Positions 23,908 through 32,440 of a DNA stretch of 64,000 nucleotides are shown here, one piece after another (position 1 is the stretch's first letter; each line of letters opens with the position of its first letter). The DNA is from Acidobacteriota bacterium (GTDB lineage: Bacteria; Acidobacteriota; Blastocatellia; Pyrinomonadales; Pyrinomonadaceae). The stretch is taken from contig JAOAPY010000056.1 of the NCBI GenBank assembly GCA_025463135.1, positions 25,825-89,824 of the forward strand, read 5' to 3'. Made by a program: the position numbers and the translations under genes. The notes under the pieces were generated by a model. That model had not been told where the DNA came from, made no database searches, and was given only the letters and a program-made list of their open reading frames with translations.

Positions 23908-25166
23908 CTCTGCGAAAGCAATTCAAATTCAAATTTTGGCTGTTGGGGTTGGCGCTGCTTACGCTCGCGGCCCTGGCGCTGTCGTGTGGCGGTTCAAAGG
24001 CGAATGTCAAAACCACCCCCGGCGCCTCTCCTTCGCCAACTGCTATTGAAGTTACGACGGCGCCGGCAATCGTGCGGCAACTGCCCCGCTTTTTCGAGGC
24101 CACGGGCAGTCTGGCCGGCGATATGCAGTCTGATGTGCAACCGCAAACCAGCGGCAAGGTTGTCGCCGTGGGTGTCGACCTTGGGAGTTACGTGAAACGC
24201 GGTCAGATGATCGTTCGGCTCGAGGCGGCCGATAATAAGCTGCGCCTGGACCAGGCCATTGCTCAACTCGACAATGCGCGGGCCGCGGTGCGACAGGCTG
24301 AAGAGAAAATAGGACTACGGCCGGGGCAGCAATTCGATCCGGAGAAAGTTGCCGAGGTGGCCGCGGCGCGGGCCAACTATGACCTCGCCGAAAAAAATCT
24401 GCAGCGTGCCGTGAAATTAATTGAGTCAGGTGATGTATCGCGCGCGGCTTACGACCAGCAAAAGTCGCAGCGCGACGCCTTGAGAGAAAACTACCAGGCG
24501 GCGCTGGCCCAGGCTCGTCAAAACTATGCGGCAGTAGCAGTGGCGCGATCGAATGTCGCCAATGCGCAAAGTCAGGTGGATCTGGCGCGCCGGGCGCTGG
24601 CCTATACGATCATTGCCTCGCCGATTGATGGTTTTGTGGCTGACCGCCCGGTTGACCTGGGAGAGTACGTTACCACCACTACAAAGGTCGCCACGGTCGT
24701 GCGCACAAATCCCCTGCGCGTGCGTATAGATATTCCCGAACAGGCCATACCCGAGGTCAAGCAGGGAGAATCCGTGTCCGTGACCACCAGCGCGTGGCCC
24801 GACCGGTCGTTCAGCGGCCGGATCGCGCGCATCTCTCCTAATGTGACTGCCACTTCGCGCACCTTGACAGTGGAAGCAGAAATTGAAAACGGCAGCGGCG
24901 CGTTGAAGCCCGGGCAATTCGCTACCGTGCGCATTTTGTTGCCGCGCTCCGAACCCGCGGTCCTGGTGCCGGCCCGGGCCGTACGCACCGAGTCAGGCGT
25001 CAGTCGGGTTTTCGTCGTCAAGGACGGTCATGCCGAACAACGCCTGGTGCAATTGGGACAGACCGAAGGAGATTTGGTGGAAATCAAAAAAGGGATCGCC
25101 GCCGACGAGCAGGTAGCGACCGGCAATGTTGAATTGTTGAGTGATGGAGTGAGTGTAAAACAGTAG
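23904..25166 (+). CDS. RND efflux periplasmic adaptor (membrane fusion protein)
   Basis: This 420-residue MFP bridges the inner-membrane pump and the outer-membrane channel. It has an N-terminal hydrophobic segment with an ALSCGG lipobox (probable lipoprotein). The barrel/lipoyl half VQPQTSGKVVAVGVDLGSYV follows, then a long alpha-hairpin from about residue 110 to 220 with A/Q-rich coiled-coil heptads. The second lipoyl half is YTIIASPIDGFVADRPVDLG, and a beta-barrel and a membrane-proximal domain with VLVPARAVRTESG follow. It overlaps the TetR gene by 4 bp and precedes the pump gene. Confidence 0.93.
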   Translation: MTLRKQFKFKFWLLGLALLTLAALALSCGGSKANVKTTPGASPSPTAIEVTTAPAIVRQLPRFFEATGSLAGDMQSDVQPQTSGKVVAVGVDLGSYVKRGQMIVRLEAADNKLRLDQAIAQLDNARAAVRQAEEKIGLRPGQQFDPEKVAEVAAARANYDLAEKNLQRAVKLIESGDVSRAAYDQQKSQRDALRENYQAALAQARQNYAAVAVARSNVANAQSQVDLARRALAYTIIASPIDGFVADRPVDLGEYVTTTTKVATVVRTNPLRVRIDIPEQAIPEVKQGESVSVTTSAWPDRSFSGRIARISPNVTATSRTLTVEAEIENGSGALKPGQFATVRILLPRSEPAVLVPARAVRTESGVSRVFVVKDGHAEQRLVQLGQTEGDLVEIKKGIAADEQVATGNVELLSDGVSVKQ

Positions 25167-25275
25167 GTCTTTGGTCTTTGGTTTTTGGCCTTTGTCGGAG
25201 TCACCTCGAAGAGTGCGAGGTTCTTCCCCAAAGAACCAAAGACAAAGACCCAAGACCAAAAACCCAAGATTTTCT
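25167..25275. repeat. Inverted 7-mer arrays between adaptor and pump genes
   Basis: The left half is built of ggtcttt units (taggtctttggtctttgg) and the right half of complementary aagacc/caaagac units (caaagacaaagacccaagac). gtgcgaggttcttccc lies between. The pump reading frame is open through the right half, but that is a consequence of the low-complexity repeat. Confidence 0.7.
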
Positions 25276-25277
25276 TT

Positions 25278-28200
25278 ATGCAAAAACTCGCCGAAATTTG
25301 TGTTCGTCGCCCGGTCTTCGCGACGATGATTATTCTCAGCCTGACCGTGGTTGGGCTGTTCTCTTACAAATCGCTGGGCGTCGATCTGTTCCCCAAGATC
25401 GATTTGCCGACGGTCACGGTTACGGTTATCAATCCGGGCGCCTCGCCACAGGAAATTGAAACCGAGATCACTGACAAGGTCGAAGGCGCGGTAAACACCA
25501 TCAGCGGTATCGACGAACTGCGTTCGACTTCGGTTGAGGGCGCCTCGCAAGTCTTTATCACTTTCGTACTCGAGAAAAATGCCGACGTTGCTGCCCAGGA
25601 AGTTCGTAACAAGGTAGACCTGATCGTTAACGATCTGCCGGTTACCGCGGAAAAGCCGACGGTGCAAAAGCTTGACACCGACGCCACCCCGGTGATTCGC
25701 ATAGCTGTTTCCGCCCCCCGATCGCTCAAGGAAGTTACCGATATTGCCGATAAGCAGATCAAGCAAAACATCGAATCCATCAACGGTGTCGGCGACGTGC
25801 AGATTATTGGCGGCCGTGAGCGCGAGATTGCCATCTGGGTGGACCCCGATAAGTTGCGCGCCTTCAACGTCACCGTGGCCGAGGTCGCCAACTCCGTGCG
25901 CCTGCAAAACATGGAACTGCCGGGTGGCCGCGTTGACGAAGGCACTCGTGAACTGACCGTCCGCACCATGGGTCGCATCGTTGAGCCAAAGGATTTCAAC
26001 AACCTCGTTGTCGCCAGTCGGGGCAACTACGCCGTCAAGCTCAGCGATGTCGGTTATGCCGAAGACAGTTTTGAAGAAGCTCGTACCGAAGCGCGTTTGA
26101 ATGGCTCGCCCGCCGTGACTCTCGTGATCTCGAAACAGTCAGGCCAGAACACGGTCGCGGTGGCCGACGCTGTCAAGCAGCGCTTGCAGGAGTTATCGAC
26201 GTCGCTGCCGCCCGGCTTTCGCACGCAGGTAGTGGGCGATCAATCAATATTCATCAAAGCCTCGATCGACGCGATTCAAAAGCACTTGATCGAGGGCAGC
26301 ATCCTGGCGGCGATTGTGGTCTTTCTTTTTCTGTGGAGTGTGCGCTCGACTCTGATTGCCGCTATTGCGATTCCCACTTCGCTCATCGCCACGTTTGGAT
26401 TGATGAACGCGATGGGCTTTACCCTCAATCAGATCACCATGCTGGCCCTGACCTTGATGGTGGGTATCGTCATCGACGACGCAATTGTGGTGCTCGAAAA
26501 CATTTTTCGCTTTATTGAAGAGAAGGGGGTGCCGCCTTTCCAGGCGGCCATCGAAGGGACCAAAGAGATTGGGCTGGCGGTGACCGCCACGACTTTATCT
26601 TTGTTGGCGGTTTTCCTGCCCGTCGGTTTTATGGGCGGCATTGTCGGCCGTTTCATGTCGTCATTTGGCTTTACCGCGGCCTTTGCGATTGCCGTTTCGC
26701 TCTTGGTGTCATTCACGCTGACGCCCACCCTGGCGGCGCGCTTGATCAAGCGCAGCGACGATGCCGAAGAGGGACCGGTTGACCGCGCTTTGGAACCTGC
26801 CGACCACGGCTCAAAGCAATCACGTTTTTATGCGCCAATCGATCGCAGTTACACACGCATGCTGGAATGGTCCATGAAGCATCGCGTTTTGGTGGTGATT
26901 GCCTGCCTGCTGGTGATTGTCAGCATCGTGCCCTTGTTCATGTTTGTGGGTAAAAACTTTCTCCCTGTCGACGACCAGTCGCAGTTTGAGATCAATATCC
27001 GGGCCCCCGAAGGCTATACCATCGCTGCTACGTCCGCGTTGAGCGAACACATCGCCGAAGACGTACGCAAATTGCCCGGCGTCACGGATACGTTGACTAC
27101 TATCGGCTCGGGCCAGCAACAACAGGTAAACCTCGCGAACATTTACGTCAAACTGGCGGGGCTCGACGCGCGCAAAGAATCGCAGGACAACCTGATGCTG
27201 CGCGCTCGCTCGGAAGTGATGGCCAAATATTTGAAAATGTATCCCGATCAACTGCGCACGTCGGTAGCGCAGGTGGCAGCTTTCTCCGGTGGCGGAAATC
27301 GCAATGCCGATATCCAGTACGTCATCAGCGGGCCGGATTTGGACAAGCTCGCCAAGTACACCGACGAGTTTTTGAAAAAGATGAAGACGATACCGGACAT
27401 CGTCGACGTTGATTCCACCTTGATCCTGGGCAAGCCGGAATTGCGTATCGTAATCGATCGAGCGCGCGCAGCCGATCTCGGTGTTCGTGTGGGCGATATC
27501 GCCCAGGCCGTTAACACGCTGGTGGCAGGCGAAAAGGTTTCCACCTTCAATGCGGGCAAGGACCAGTACGCCGTGCGTGTGCGCGCGGTGGGAGAGGCCC
27601 GGGCCAGCGTCGAAGGCCTGCAGCGAATGATTGTTGCTTCGTCAAAGATCGGCTGGGTAAGTCTCGACAATCTGGTCCACATCGAGCCGGGCACGGGACC
27701 GTCGGCGATCGATCGTTTGAATCGACAGCGGCAGGTCATGTTGCTCGCAAACGTAAAACCCGGCGGTTCGCAATCGGCCGTGCTGGCAGCGCTGGATAAG
27801 TTCAAGCAAGAACTTCAGGTTGAGCCTTCGTACACGACCGGCCTGGCGGGACGTTCGAAAGAACTCGGGCGCGCGGCCTACTATTTTTTGCTGGCTATCA
27901 TTCTCTCGTTCATTTTCATGTACATGGTGCTGGCGGCACAGTTCGAATCGTTTATTCACCCGATAACTATTTTGTTGACCCTGCCGTTGGCGATTCCGTT
28001 CGGCATCTTGTCGCTGCTGATTACGGGACAAACGGTGAATATATTTTCCGGCCTGGGACTGTTGCTGCTTTTTGGTGTGGTGAAGAAGAATGCCATTCTG
28101 CAGATCGATCATACAAACCAGTTGCGTGAGCGAGGCATGGAGCGACTGGATGCGATCATCCGCGCCAATCGCGATCGCCTGCGACCAATTCTGATGACAA

Positions 28201-28478
28201 CCATTGCCCTGGTGGCCGGCATGTTGCCGTTGACGATTTCCAGCGGGCCCGGATCCGGTACGAACAGATCGATCGGCGTGCTGGTCGTCGGTGGGCAATC
28301 GCTTTGTTTGTTACTGACTTTGCTGGCGGTGCCGGTCTTCTATTCGCTGTTTGACGATCTGTCGCGCAGCCATGTGTGGGGCCGGATAGGCTCCGGAATC
28401 AGCGGCGGGTTTGCGTGGATGAGAAGGAAGACCGCCAGTGCGACAGCGTCGTTGGTGGGCTTAATTTCCAAGCATTAA
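25278..28478 (+). CDS. RND-family multidrug efflux pump (HAE1 type), inner-membrane transporter
   Basis: This 1066-residue transporter has 12 predicted membrane segments and two large periplasmic loops, close to the usual length. It begins MQKLAEICVRRPVFATMIIL. Diagnostic parts are DLFPKIDLPTVTVTVINPGA, the TM4 region LTLMVGIVIDDAIVVLENIF with the proton-relay DD pair, and the TM10 region GLGLLLLFGVVKKNAILQID with a Lys. It exports hydrophobic compounds by proton antiport as a trimer. I start at the ATG at 25278; 31 open codons upstream are translations of the repeat tract. It is followed 110 bp later by the outer-membrane channel gene. Confidence 0.95.
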   Translation: MQKLAEICVRRPVFATMIILSLTVVGLFSYKSLGVDLFPKIDLPTVTVTVINPGASPQEIETEITDKVEGAVNTISGIDELRSTSVEGASQVFITFVLEKNADVAAQEVRNKVDLIVNDLPVTAEKPTVQKLDTDATPVIRIAVSAPRSLKEVTDIADKQIKQNIESINGVGDVQIIGGREREIAIWVDPDKLRAFNVTVAEVANSVRLQNMELPGGRVDEGTRELTVRTMGRIVEPKDFNNLVVASRGNYAVKLSDVGYAEDSFEEARTEARLNGSPAVTLVISKQSGQNTVAVADAVKQRLQELSTSLPPGFRTQVVGDQSIFIKASIDAIQKHLIEGSILAAIVVFLFLWSVRSTLIAAIAIPTSLIATFGLMNAMGFTLNQITMLALTLMVGIVIDDAIVVLENIFRFIEEKGVPPFQAAIEGTKEIGLAVTATTLSLLAVFLPVGFMGGIVGRFMSSFGFTAAFAIAVSLLVSFTLTPTLAARLIKRSDDAEEGPVDRALEPADHGSKQSRFYAPIDRSYTRMLEWSMKHRVLVVIACLLVIVSIVPLFMFVGKNFLPVDDQSQFEINIRAPEGYTIAATSALSEHIAEDVRKLPGVTDTLTTIGSGQQQQVNLANIYVKLAGLDARKESQDNLMLRARSEVMAKYLKMYPDQLRTSVAQVAAFSGGGNRNADIQYVISGPDLDKLAKYTDEFLKKMKTIPDIVDVDSTLILGKPELRIVIDRARAADLGVRVGDIAQAVNTLVAGEKVSTFNAGKDQYAVRVRAVGEARASVEGLQRMIVASSKIGWVSLDNLVHIEPGTGPSAIDRLNRQRQVMLLANVKPGGSQSAVLAALDKFKQELQVEPSYTTGLAGRSKELGRAAYYFLLAIILSFIFMYMVLAAQFESFIHPITILLTLPLAIPFGILSLLITGQTVNIFSGLGLLLLFGVVKKNAILQIDHTNQLRERGMERLDAIIRANRDRLRPILMTTIALVAGMLPLTISSGPGSGTNRSIGVLVVGGQSLCLLLTLLAVPVFYSLFDDLSRSHVWGRIGSGISGGFAWMRRKTASATASLVGLISKH

Positions 28479-28588
28479 AGACGGAAATTATTAGGCACAG
28501 ATTCGCACGGATAAAGACGGATAAGACGAAAGAGAGATGAAGGCAGCGCCCGGCCTACTCTCGAAATACTTAATGAGGACTGATCTAA

Positions 28589-30415
28589 ATGTTCGAAACG
28601 TTTTTGCGGCTTTGCCGCAGCACAGTGCGGAAAGGCTCTGCCTTTGCGTTGGCTTCAGGAAATAATTTTGGCGAGGCTATGCCTCGGCTATTCGTGCTCG
28701 CAATGATTCTGTCGGCTTCGGGTGCCGCACTTGCCCAACAACCGTCGCCATCGCCATCTCCGGCTGTTCTTAATGTTCCACCCATCGCGCCGAATTATCG
28801 CGCTGAGAAAACGCCACTGCCGGAGTTGGAACGCGTGGGCGTGAACATGGACCAGCAGCAGCCACTGGCCCTGCGCGAGGCATTGAAGCTGGCGCTCGAA
28901 AACAACAAAGACATCGAGGTGGCCCGCGAGAACGTCAAGATCGCGGAGTTCGATTTGTTGGGCGCGCGTGGCGTTTATGATCCGCGACTGAGCAGCCAGT
29001 CCTATTACGAACGTGTCAAGACGCCAGTCTCGAGCTTCCTCAGCGGCGGCGAAAACGGCGCGGTGACGCAGTCGGACTACACTGGCACATTTCGTTTCGA
29101 AGGTCTGGCGCCCACAGGTGGCGGCAATTATCGGATGGACTTCTCGTCGATACGCTTGACCAGCAACAACCAGTTTGCGGCTTTGAACCCGCAGTATCCC
29201 TCAGCCTTAACCTTCAACTTTACACAGCCCTTGTTGCGCGGCTTTCACACCGACAACGCGCGGCGTCAGATTCGCATCCTGAAAAAGAACCTGACGCTTA
29301 CCGACGTCCAGTTTCGCCAACGGGCCATCGACACTATTACGAACGTGCAGCGCGCTTACTGGGACCTGGTCTTTGCGCTGCGAAATCTGCAAGTGCAACG
29401 TGACGCGGTGCACGATGCGCGCGTGCAACTGGACCATAACCGGCGTCTGGTCGGCGAAGGTCAGCTCGCTCCCATTGATATCGTCGCCGCCGATGCGCAA
29501 GTGACAAGTTTTGAACAGGCTTTGTTCAGTGCGCTCGAGGAAGTCTCGCGCTCTGAGAATAATTTGAAGGGTCTAATCGCCCCGGACGCGAAGGCCGCGA
29601 TTTGGACGGCGGCGATCGTACCGACTGATTCGGTGGATCTGACGCCGCCGCCGATTTCGCTTCCCGATGCCATGAAATTGGCTTTCGATAATCGCCCGGA
29701 ATTACAACAGTCGAATCTGGCGCGTGAGATCAACCAGATCGATCAAAGCTACTATCGCGATCAGACTAAACCGGAGATCGATTTGACCGGGAGCTATGGT
29801 GTTGTAGGCCTGGCGGGCACGACCAGCTCCGGAATAAATCCCTTCTCAGCCTCGTCGGTTGAGGTCCGGAATCGCGTGAATCAACTCTCGGTCCTCAATG
29901 GGCTGCAACCGCTTCCGGACATTCCGTCCCAGGCGCTCGCGCCGTTTCTGATCGGTGGCTATGGCCAGTCACTCGACAATCTTTTGCTGAATCGCTTCAA
30001 CAACTTCAGGGTGGGAGTCTCTATCAGCCTGCCTCTCAGGAATCGCACCGCGCAGGCGCAACTGGGCCGCTCGCTGGTCGAGGGCCGGCGTCTCACCACG
30101 CAACGCGAACAGTTGGAGCAGACGATTCAGGTTGATGTGCGCAATGCCCTGCAGGTTGTTCGCAGCGCGGAGGCGCGCTTGCGCGCGGCCGCCGCCAACC
30201 GTTCGGCCAGCGAGCAGCAATATGAAAGCGAGAAAAGAAAGCTCGACGCCGGCCAGTCGACAGTTTTTCTGGTGCTTGATAGACAGACTGCTTTGACGAC
30301 CGCGCGCGGCAATGAATTGCGAGCTCAAACAGACTTGAATAAAGCGATTGCCGATCTGCAGCGGGCTACCGGCAACGCCCTCACCGTCAACAGCATCGTC
30401 GTCGGTGTGCACTGA
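28589..30415 (+). CDS. TolC-like outer-membrane efflux channel
   Basis: This 608-residue outer membrane efflux protein has two OEP repeats. Examples are LALREALKLALENNKDIEVA, then DARVQLDHNRRLVGEGQLAP, and in the second repeat SLPDAMKLAFDNRPELQQSN and YESEKRKLDAGQSTVFLVLD. It is longer than typical TolC because of an N-terminal Pro-rich part and an inserted loop near residues 400-450. The export signal is RLFVLAMILSASGAALAQQ, preceded by about 30 residues when read from 28589. An internal ATG at 28679 (MPRLFVLAM) gives a cleaner signal peptide and may be the true start. It completes the TetR-MFP-RND-OMF operon. Confidence 0.92.
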   Translation: MFETFLRLCRSTVRKGSAFALASGNNFGEAMPRLFVLAMILSASGAALAQQPSPSPSPAVLNVPPIAPNYRAEKTPLPELERVGVNMDQQQPLALREALKLALENNKDIEVARENVKIAEFDLLGARGVYDPRLSSQSYYERVKTPVSSFLSGGENGAVTQSDYTGTFRFEGLAPTGGGNYRMDFSSIRLTSNNQFAALNPQYPSALTFNFTQPLLRGFHTDNARRQIRILKKNLTLTDVQFRQRAIDTITNVQRAYWDLVFALRNLQVQRDAVHDARVQLDHNRRLVGEGQLAPIDIVAADAQVTSFEQALFSALEEVSRSENNLKGLIAPDAKAAIWTAAIVPTDSVDLTPPPISLPDAMKLAFDNRPELQQSNLAREINQIDQSYYRDQTKPEIDLTGSYGVVGLAGTTSSGINPFSASSVEVRNRVNQLSVLNGLQPLPDIPSQALAPFLIGGYGQSLDNLLLNRFNNFRVGVSISLPLRNRTAQAQLGRSLVEGRRLTTQREQLEQTIQVDVRNALQVVRSAEARLRAAAANRSASEQQYESEKRKLDAGQSTVFLVLDRQTALTTARGNELRAQTDLNKAIADLQRATGNALTVNSIVVGVH

Positions 30416-30456
30416 TATAGTTTTCATCCGCGGTCGCACCACGCCCACTTTGGAGT

Positions 30457-30561
30457 GCGCTGACCTGTCAGCGCTTTTGTCCAAGGCGGCCTGGCGCCGT
30501 CTTCCTGTAGAATCAAACCAATTGTGGCCGCGACGAGTCGCGCCCGGACAAAGCGCTGACA
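30457..30561. repeat. Inverted repeat gtcagcgcttttgtcc / ggacaaagcgctgac
   Basis: The arms near 30468-30483 and 30546-30560 are nearly complementary, and the left arm also contains the short palindrome GCGCTGACCTGTCAGCGC. The element separates the efflux operon from the DinB gene and could form a terminator-like structure. No T-run follows. Confidence 0.55.
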
Positions 30562-30576
30562 CGGAGGGATCTGGAC

Positions 30577-31041
30577 ATGGAAGATCAATTACTCGAAACC
30601 TGGGACATTCACAATCGCATTAATCTTTATTTGCTGGACGCCATTGATGCGGGATCGCTCAGTTCTTACTCCGCTTCAAAGGGTCGGAATGTCGGCGAGC
30701 AGTTTGCTCACCTTCATAACGTGCGTCTGATGTGGCTGAAGGCCGCCGCGCCCGAATTGCTGAAGGGACTGGAAAAGATTGAGAAGGATGATGCGCAGGA
30801 CAAGAAATTGCTGCGCAAGTCATTGGTTGATTCAGCTGCTGCGTTGAGACACTTGCTGGGCCAGAGTCTGGAGGTTGGGGGAAAAGTAAAGGGATTCAAA
30901 CCGCACGCGTCGGCATTTCTCGGCTATCTGATTTCCCACGAGTCACACCATCGTGGGCAGATCGCCTTATCGCTGAAACAGGCCGGTCATCCGCTGGACA
31001 AGAAAATTCAGTACGGATTGTGGGAATGGGGTGTGCGGTAA
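30577..31041 (+). CDS. DinB-family (YfiT-like) metal-binding four-helix protein
   Basis: This 154-residue helical protein has the DinB/YfiT metal triad pattern: His in GEQFAHLHNVRLMW and a double His in GYLISHESHHRGQIALSLKQ. These are the usual metal ligands of the fold, which occurs in S-transferase and thiol-dependent enzymes, including bacillithiol transferases. In a bacillithiol-making organism such DinB proteins may be thiol S-transferases; this is inference. The ATG has GGAGG ten bases upstream. It is monocistronic. Confidence 0.85.
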   Translation: MEDQLLETWDIHNRINLYLLDAIDAGSLSSYSASKGRNVGEQFAHLHNVRLMWLKAAAPELLKGLEKIEKDDAQDKKLLRKSLVDSAAALRHLLGQSLEVGGKVKGFKPHASAFLGYLISHESHHRGQIALSLKQAGHPLDKKIQYGLWEWGVR

Positions 31042-31079
31042 AGCAGACTGCTGTTTTGAAGTTGAATCCTGGGCCAGCG

Positions 31080-31100
31080 ACGCAAACCAACAGTTTGCGT
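31080..31100. repeat. Family D palindrome, extragenic copy 1
   Basis: ACGCAAAC and GTTTGCGT are arms around caaca. It is the same palindrome type as the in-frame insertion in boxC and the copy at 32410-32430. It lies four bases downstream of the stop of the small zinc-ribbon gene. Confidence 0.7.
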
Positions 31101-31104
31101 TACC

Positions 31105-31269
31105 TCAGCCGGCCGGCCAGGGGAACTTGCCGAGCAGCGCCAGACCGCCCATGCCGACCACAATGGCCGCGATAATGATCAGGAAGTACAAACGAAGGAA
31201 GGGAACTTTGCAGGCTGGGCACTTCCGCCTGAGCAGGCCCGACTCACGTCCACATTTAGCACACTTCAT
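31105..31269 (-). CDS. Small zinc-ribbon membrane protein (54 residues)
   Basis: The reverse strand encodes MKCAKCGRESGLLRRKCPAC and then a basic turn, a single membrane helix FLIIIAAIVVGMGGLALLG and a short tail ending WPAG. The paired CxxC knuckles (residues 3-6 and 17-20) form a zinc ribbon at the cytoplasmic face, with a transmembrane segment behind. The ATG at 31269 has a GGAG about 12 bases upstream. It has no close operon partner: the spacer around it (31042-31609) otherwise contains repeats only. It is too short for most gene callers. Function is unknown; similar tiny ribbon-plus-helix proteins exist. Confidence 0.65.
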   Translation of the reverse strand: MKCAKCGRESGLLRRKCPACKVPFLRLYFLIIIAAIVVGMGGLALLGKFPWPAG

Positions 31270-31609
31270 CCAGCCGTCTCCGCGTTTTGAATTATTGATT
31301 TAGCCCGCGCATCCACAAACTCTGTCGAGTGCCTCGCAAGCGATGGGTTGAACGGCGATACTTTAGCACAGTGAGGGATCAGTTGACGCCACAATCTGCC
31401 AACAAAGTTCTGGTTGCAGACGGCGCACACTCATCTCATTCACACTCGGTTTCAACCGGGTGTGTATGAAATAGAAATTCTCAGACCAGCCCGGACTTTC
31501 ATGAGTCGCTTGGAAGCCGCACGAAACAAACGACGCGCAGACACTCGTCAAATCGGCGACACGGCTTGACCGTGCGGCGGAGGTTCGGCAAACTCAAGAT
31601 ACAAAAGGC

Positions 31610-32356
31610 ATGGCTAATACCGACATAGAACTGGATGTGCTGGCAATCTTTTCTCATCCGGACGACGCTGAGTTGAGCGTTGCCGGTACGCTTCTGAAGC
31701 TGAAGAAGCTGGGTTATCGCACCGGTGTATGCGACATGTCGCGCGGCGAGATGGGCACGCGCGGCACGATCGAAATTCGCGCCAAAGAGGCGTTGGACGC
31801 AGCCGCTATTCTGAAATTAGATGCCCGGCTTAATCTGCAGCAGGCCGACGGTCACATCTGGCTCACTGAAGAATCGCGCACAGCGGTAGTGCGCGTCATT
31901 CGCTCACATCGTCCGCAACTCTTGCTCACCACGCATTGGGACGATCCACATCCGGATCATGCTGCTACCTGCCGCATCGTTCGCGAAGCCGCGCGGCTGG
32001 CAACCATGAAACGGTATGATTTTGAGTCCGGGCAGCAGGCTGTCAAAATGCCGGCGCTCGCACATTCGTTGTTTTCCCGTCTGATACCGCCATCGTTCAT
32101 CGTCGATGTTTCGGATTTTGTTGAAGAGAAAATGAAGGCCATTCGCGCGCATGCTTCGCAGTTTTACAGCGCCAGCTCGAAGGAGCCCGCGACGCGCATC
32201 AGTGAAGCGGGGTTTCTGAAGCAGATCGAGGATCGCATGCGTTATATGGGATCATTGATCGGCGTCGAAGCCGGTGAGGCTTTCTACGTGCGGGAAGCAC
32301 TGAATGTCGCAGATCCCCTGGCGTTGCTCACACGCCCGATGAACATCTACTCGTGA
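31610..32356 (+). CDS. bshB1: Bacillithiol biosynthesis deacetylase BshB1
   Basis: This 248-residue PIG-L/LmbE-family zinc deacetylase carries the signatures LAIFSHPDDAELSVAGTL (zinc-binding HPDD), SRGEMGTRGT, and TTHWDDPHPDHAATCRIV. BshB1 removes the acetyl group of GlcNAc-malate to give GlcN-malate in the second step of bacillithiol synthesis. The EMGTRGT segment distinguishes BshB1 from other LmbE proteins. Its partner bshA is at 36026 on the same strand; bshC is not in the window. Its spacing to bshA with several genes in between argues against a single operon. Confidence 0.93.
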   Translation: MANTDIELDVLAIFSHPDDAELSVAGTLLKLKKLGYRTGVCDMSRGEMGTRGTIEIRAKEALDAAAILKLDARLNLQQADGHIWLTEESRTAVVRVIRSHRPQLLLTTHWDDPHPDHAATCRIVREAARLATMKRYDFESGQQAVKMPALAHSLFSRLIPPSFIVDVSDFVEEKMKAIRAHASQFYSASSKEPATRISEAGFLKQIEDRMRYMGSLIGVEAGEAFYVREALNVADPLALLTRPMNIYS

Positions 32357-32360
32357 TGCT

Positions 32361-32436
32361 GTAAAGCAAGCAGTCAGCTTGCGTCACGGTTGAGTGGCTG
32401 CCATCGCCGACGCAAACCAACAGTTTGCGTTACATC
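32361..32436. repeat. Family D composite: two palindromes
   Basis: taaagcaagcagtcagcttg (left) and ACGCAAACCAACAGTTTGCGT without one base of context at 32410-32430 form two palindromes, separated by about 24 bases. The latter is identical in its arms to 31080-31100. They fill the spacer between the convergent bshB1 and the 650-residue protein gene. Confidence 0.65.
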
Positions 32437-32440
32437 CAGT

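Noticed and set aside
25185..25277. 31-codon N-terminal extension of the RND pump
   Set aside because: It is a translation of a 7-mer repeat tract; the pump family starts at MQKLAEICVRRP.
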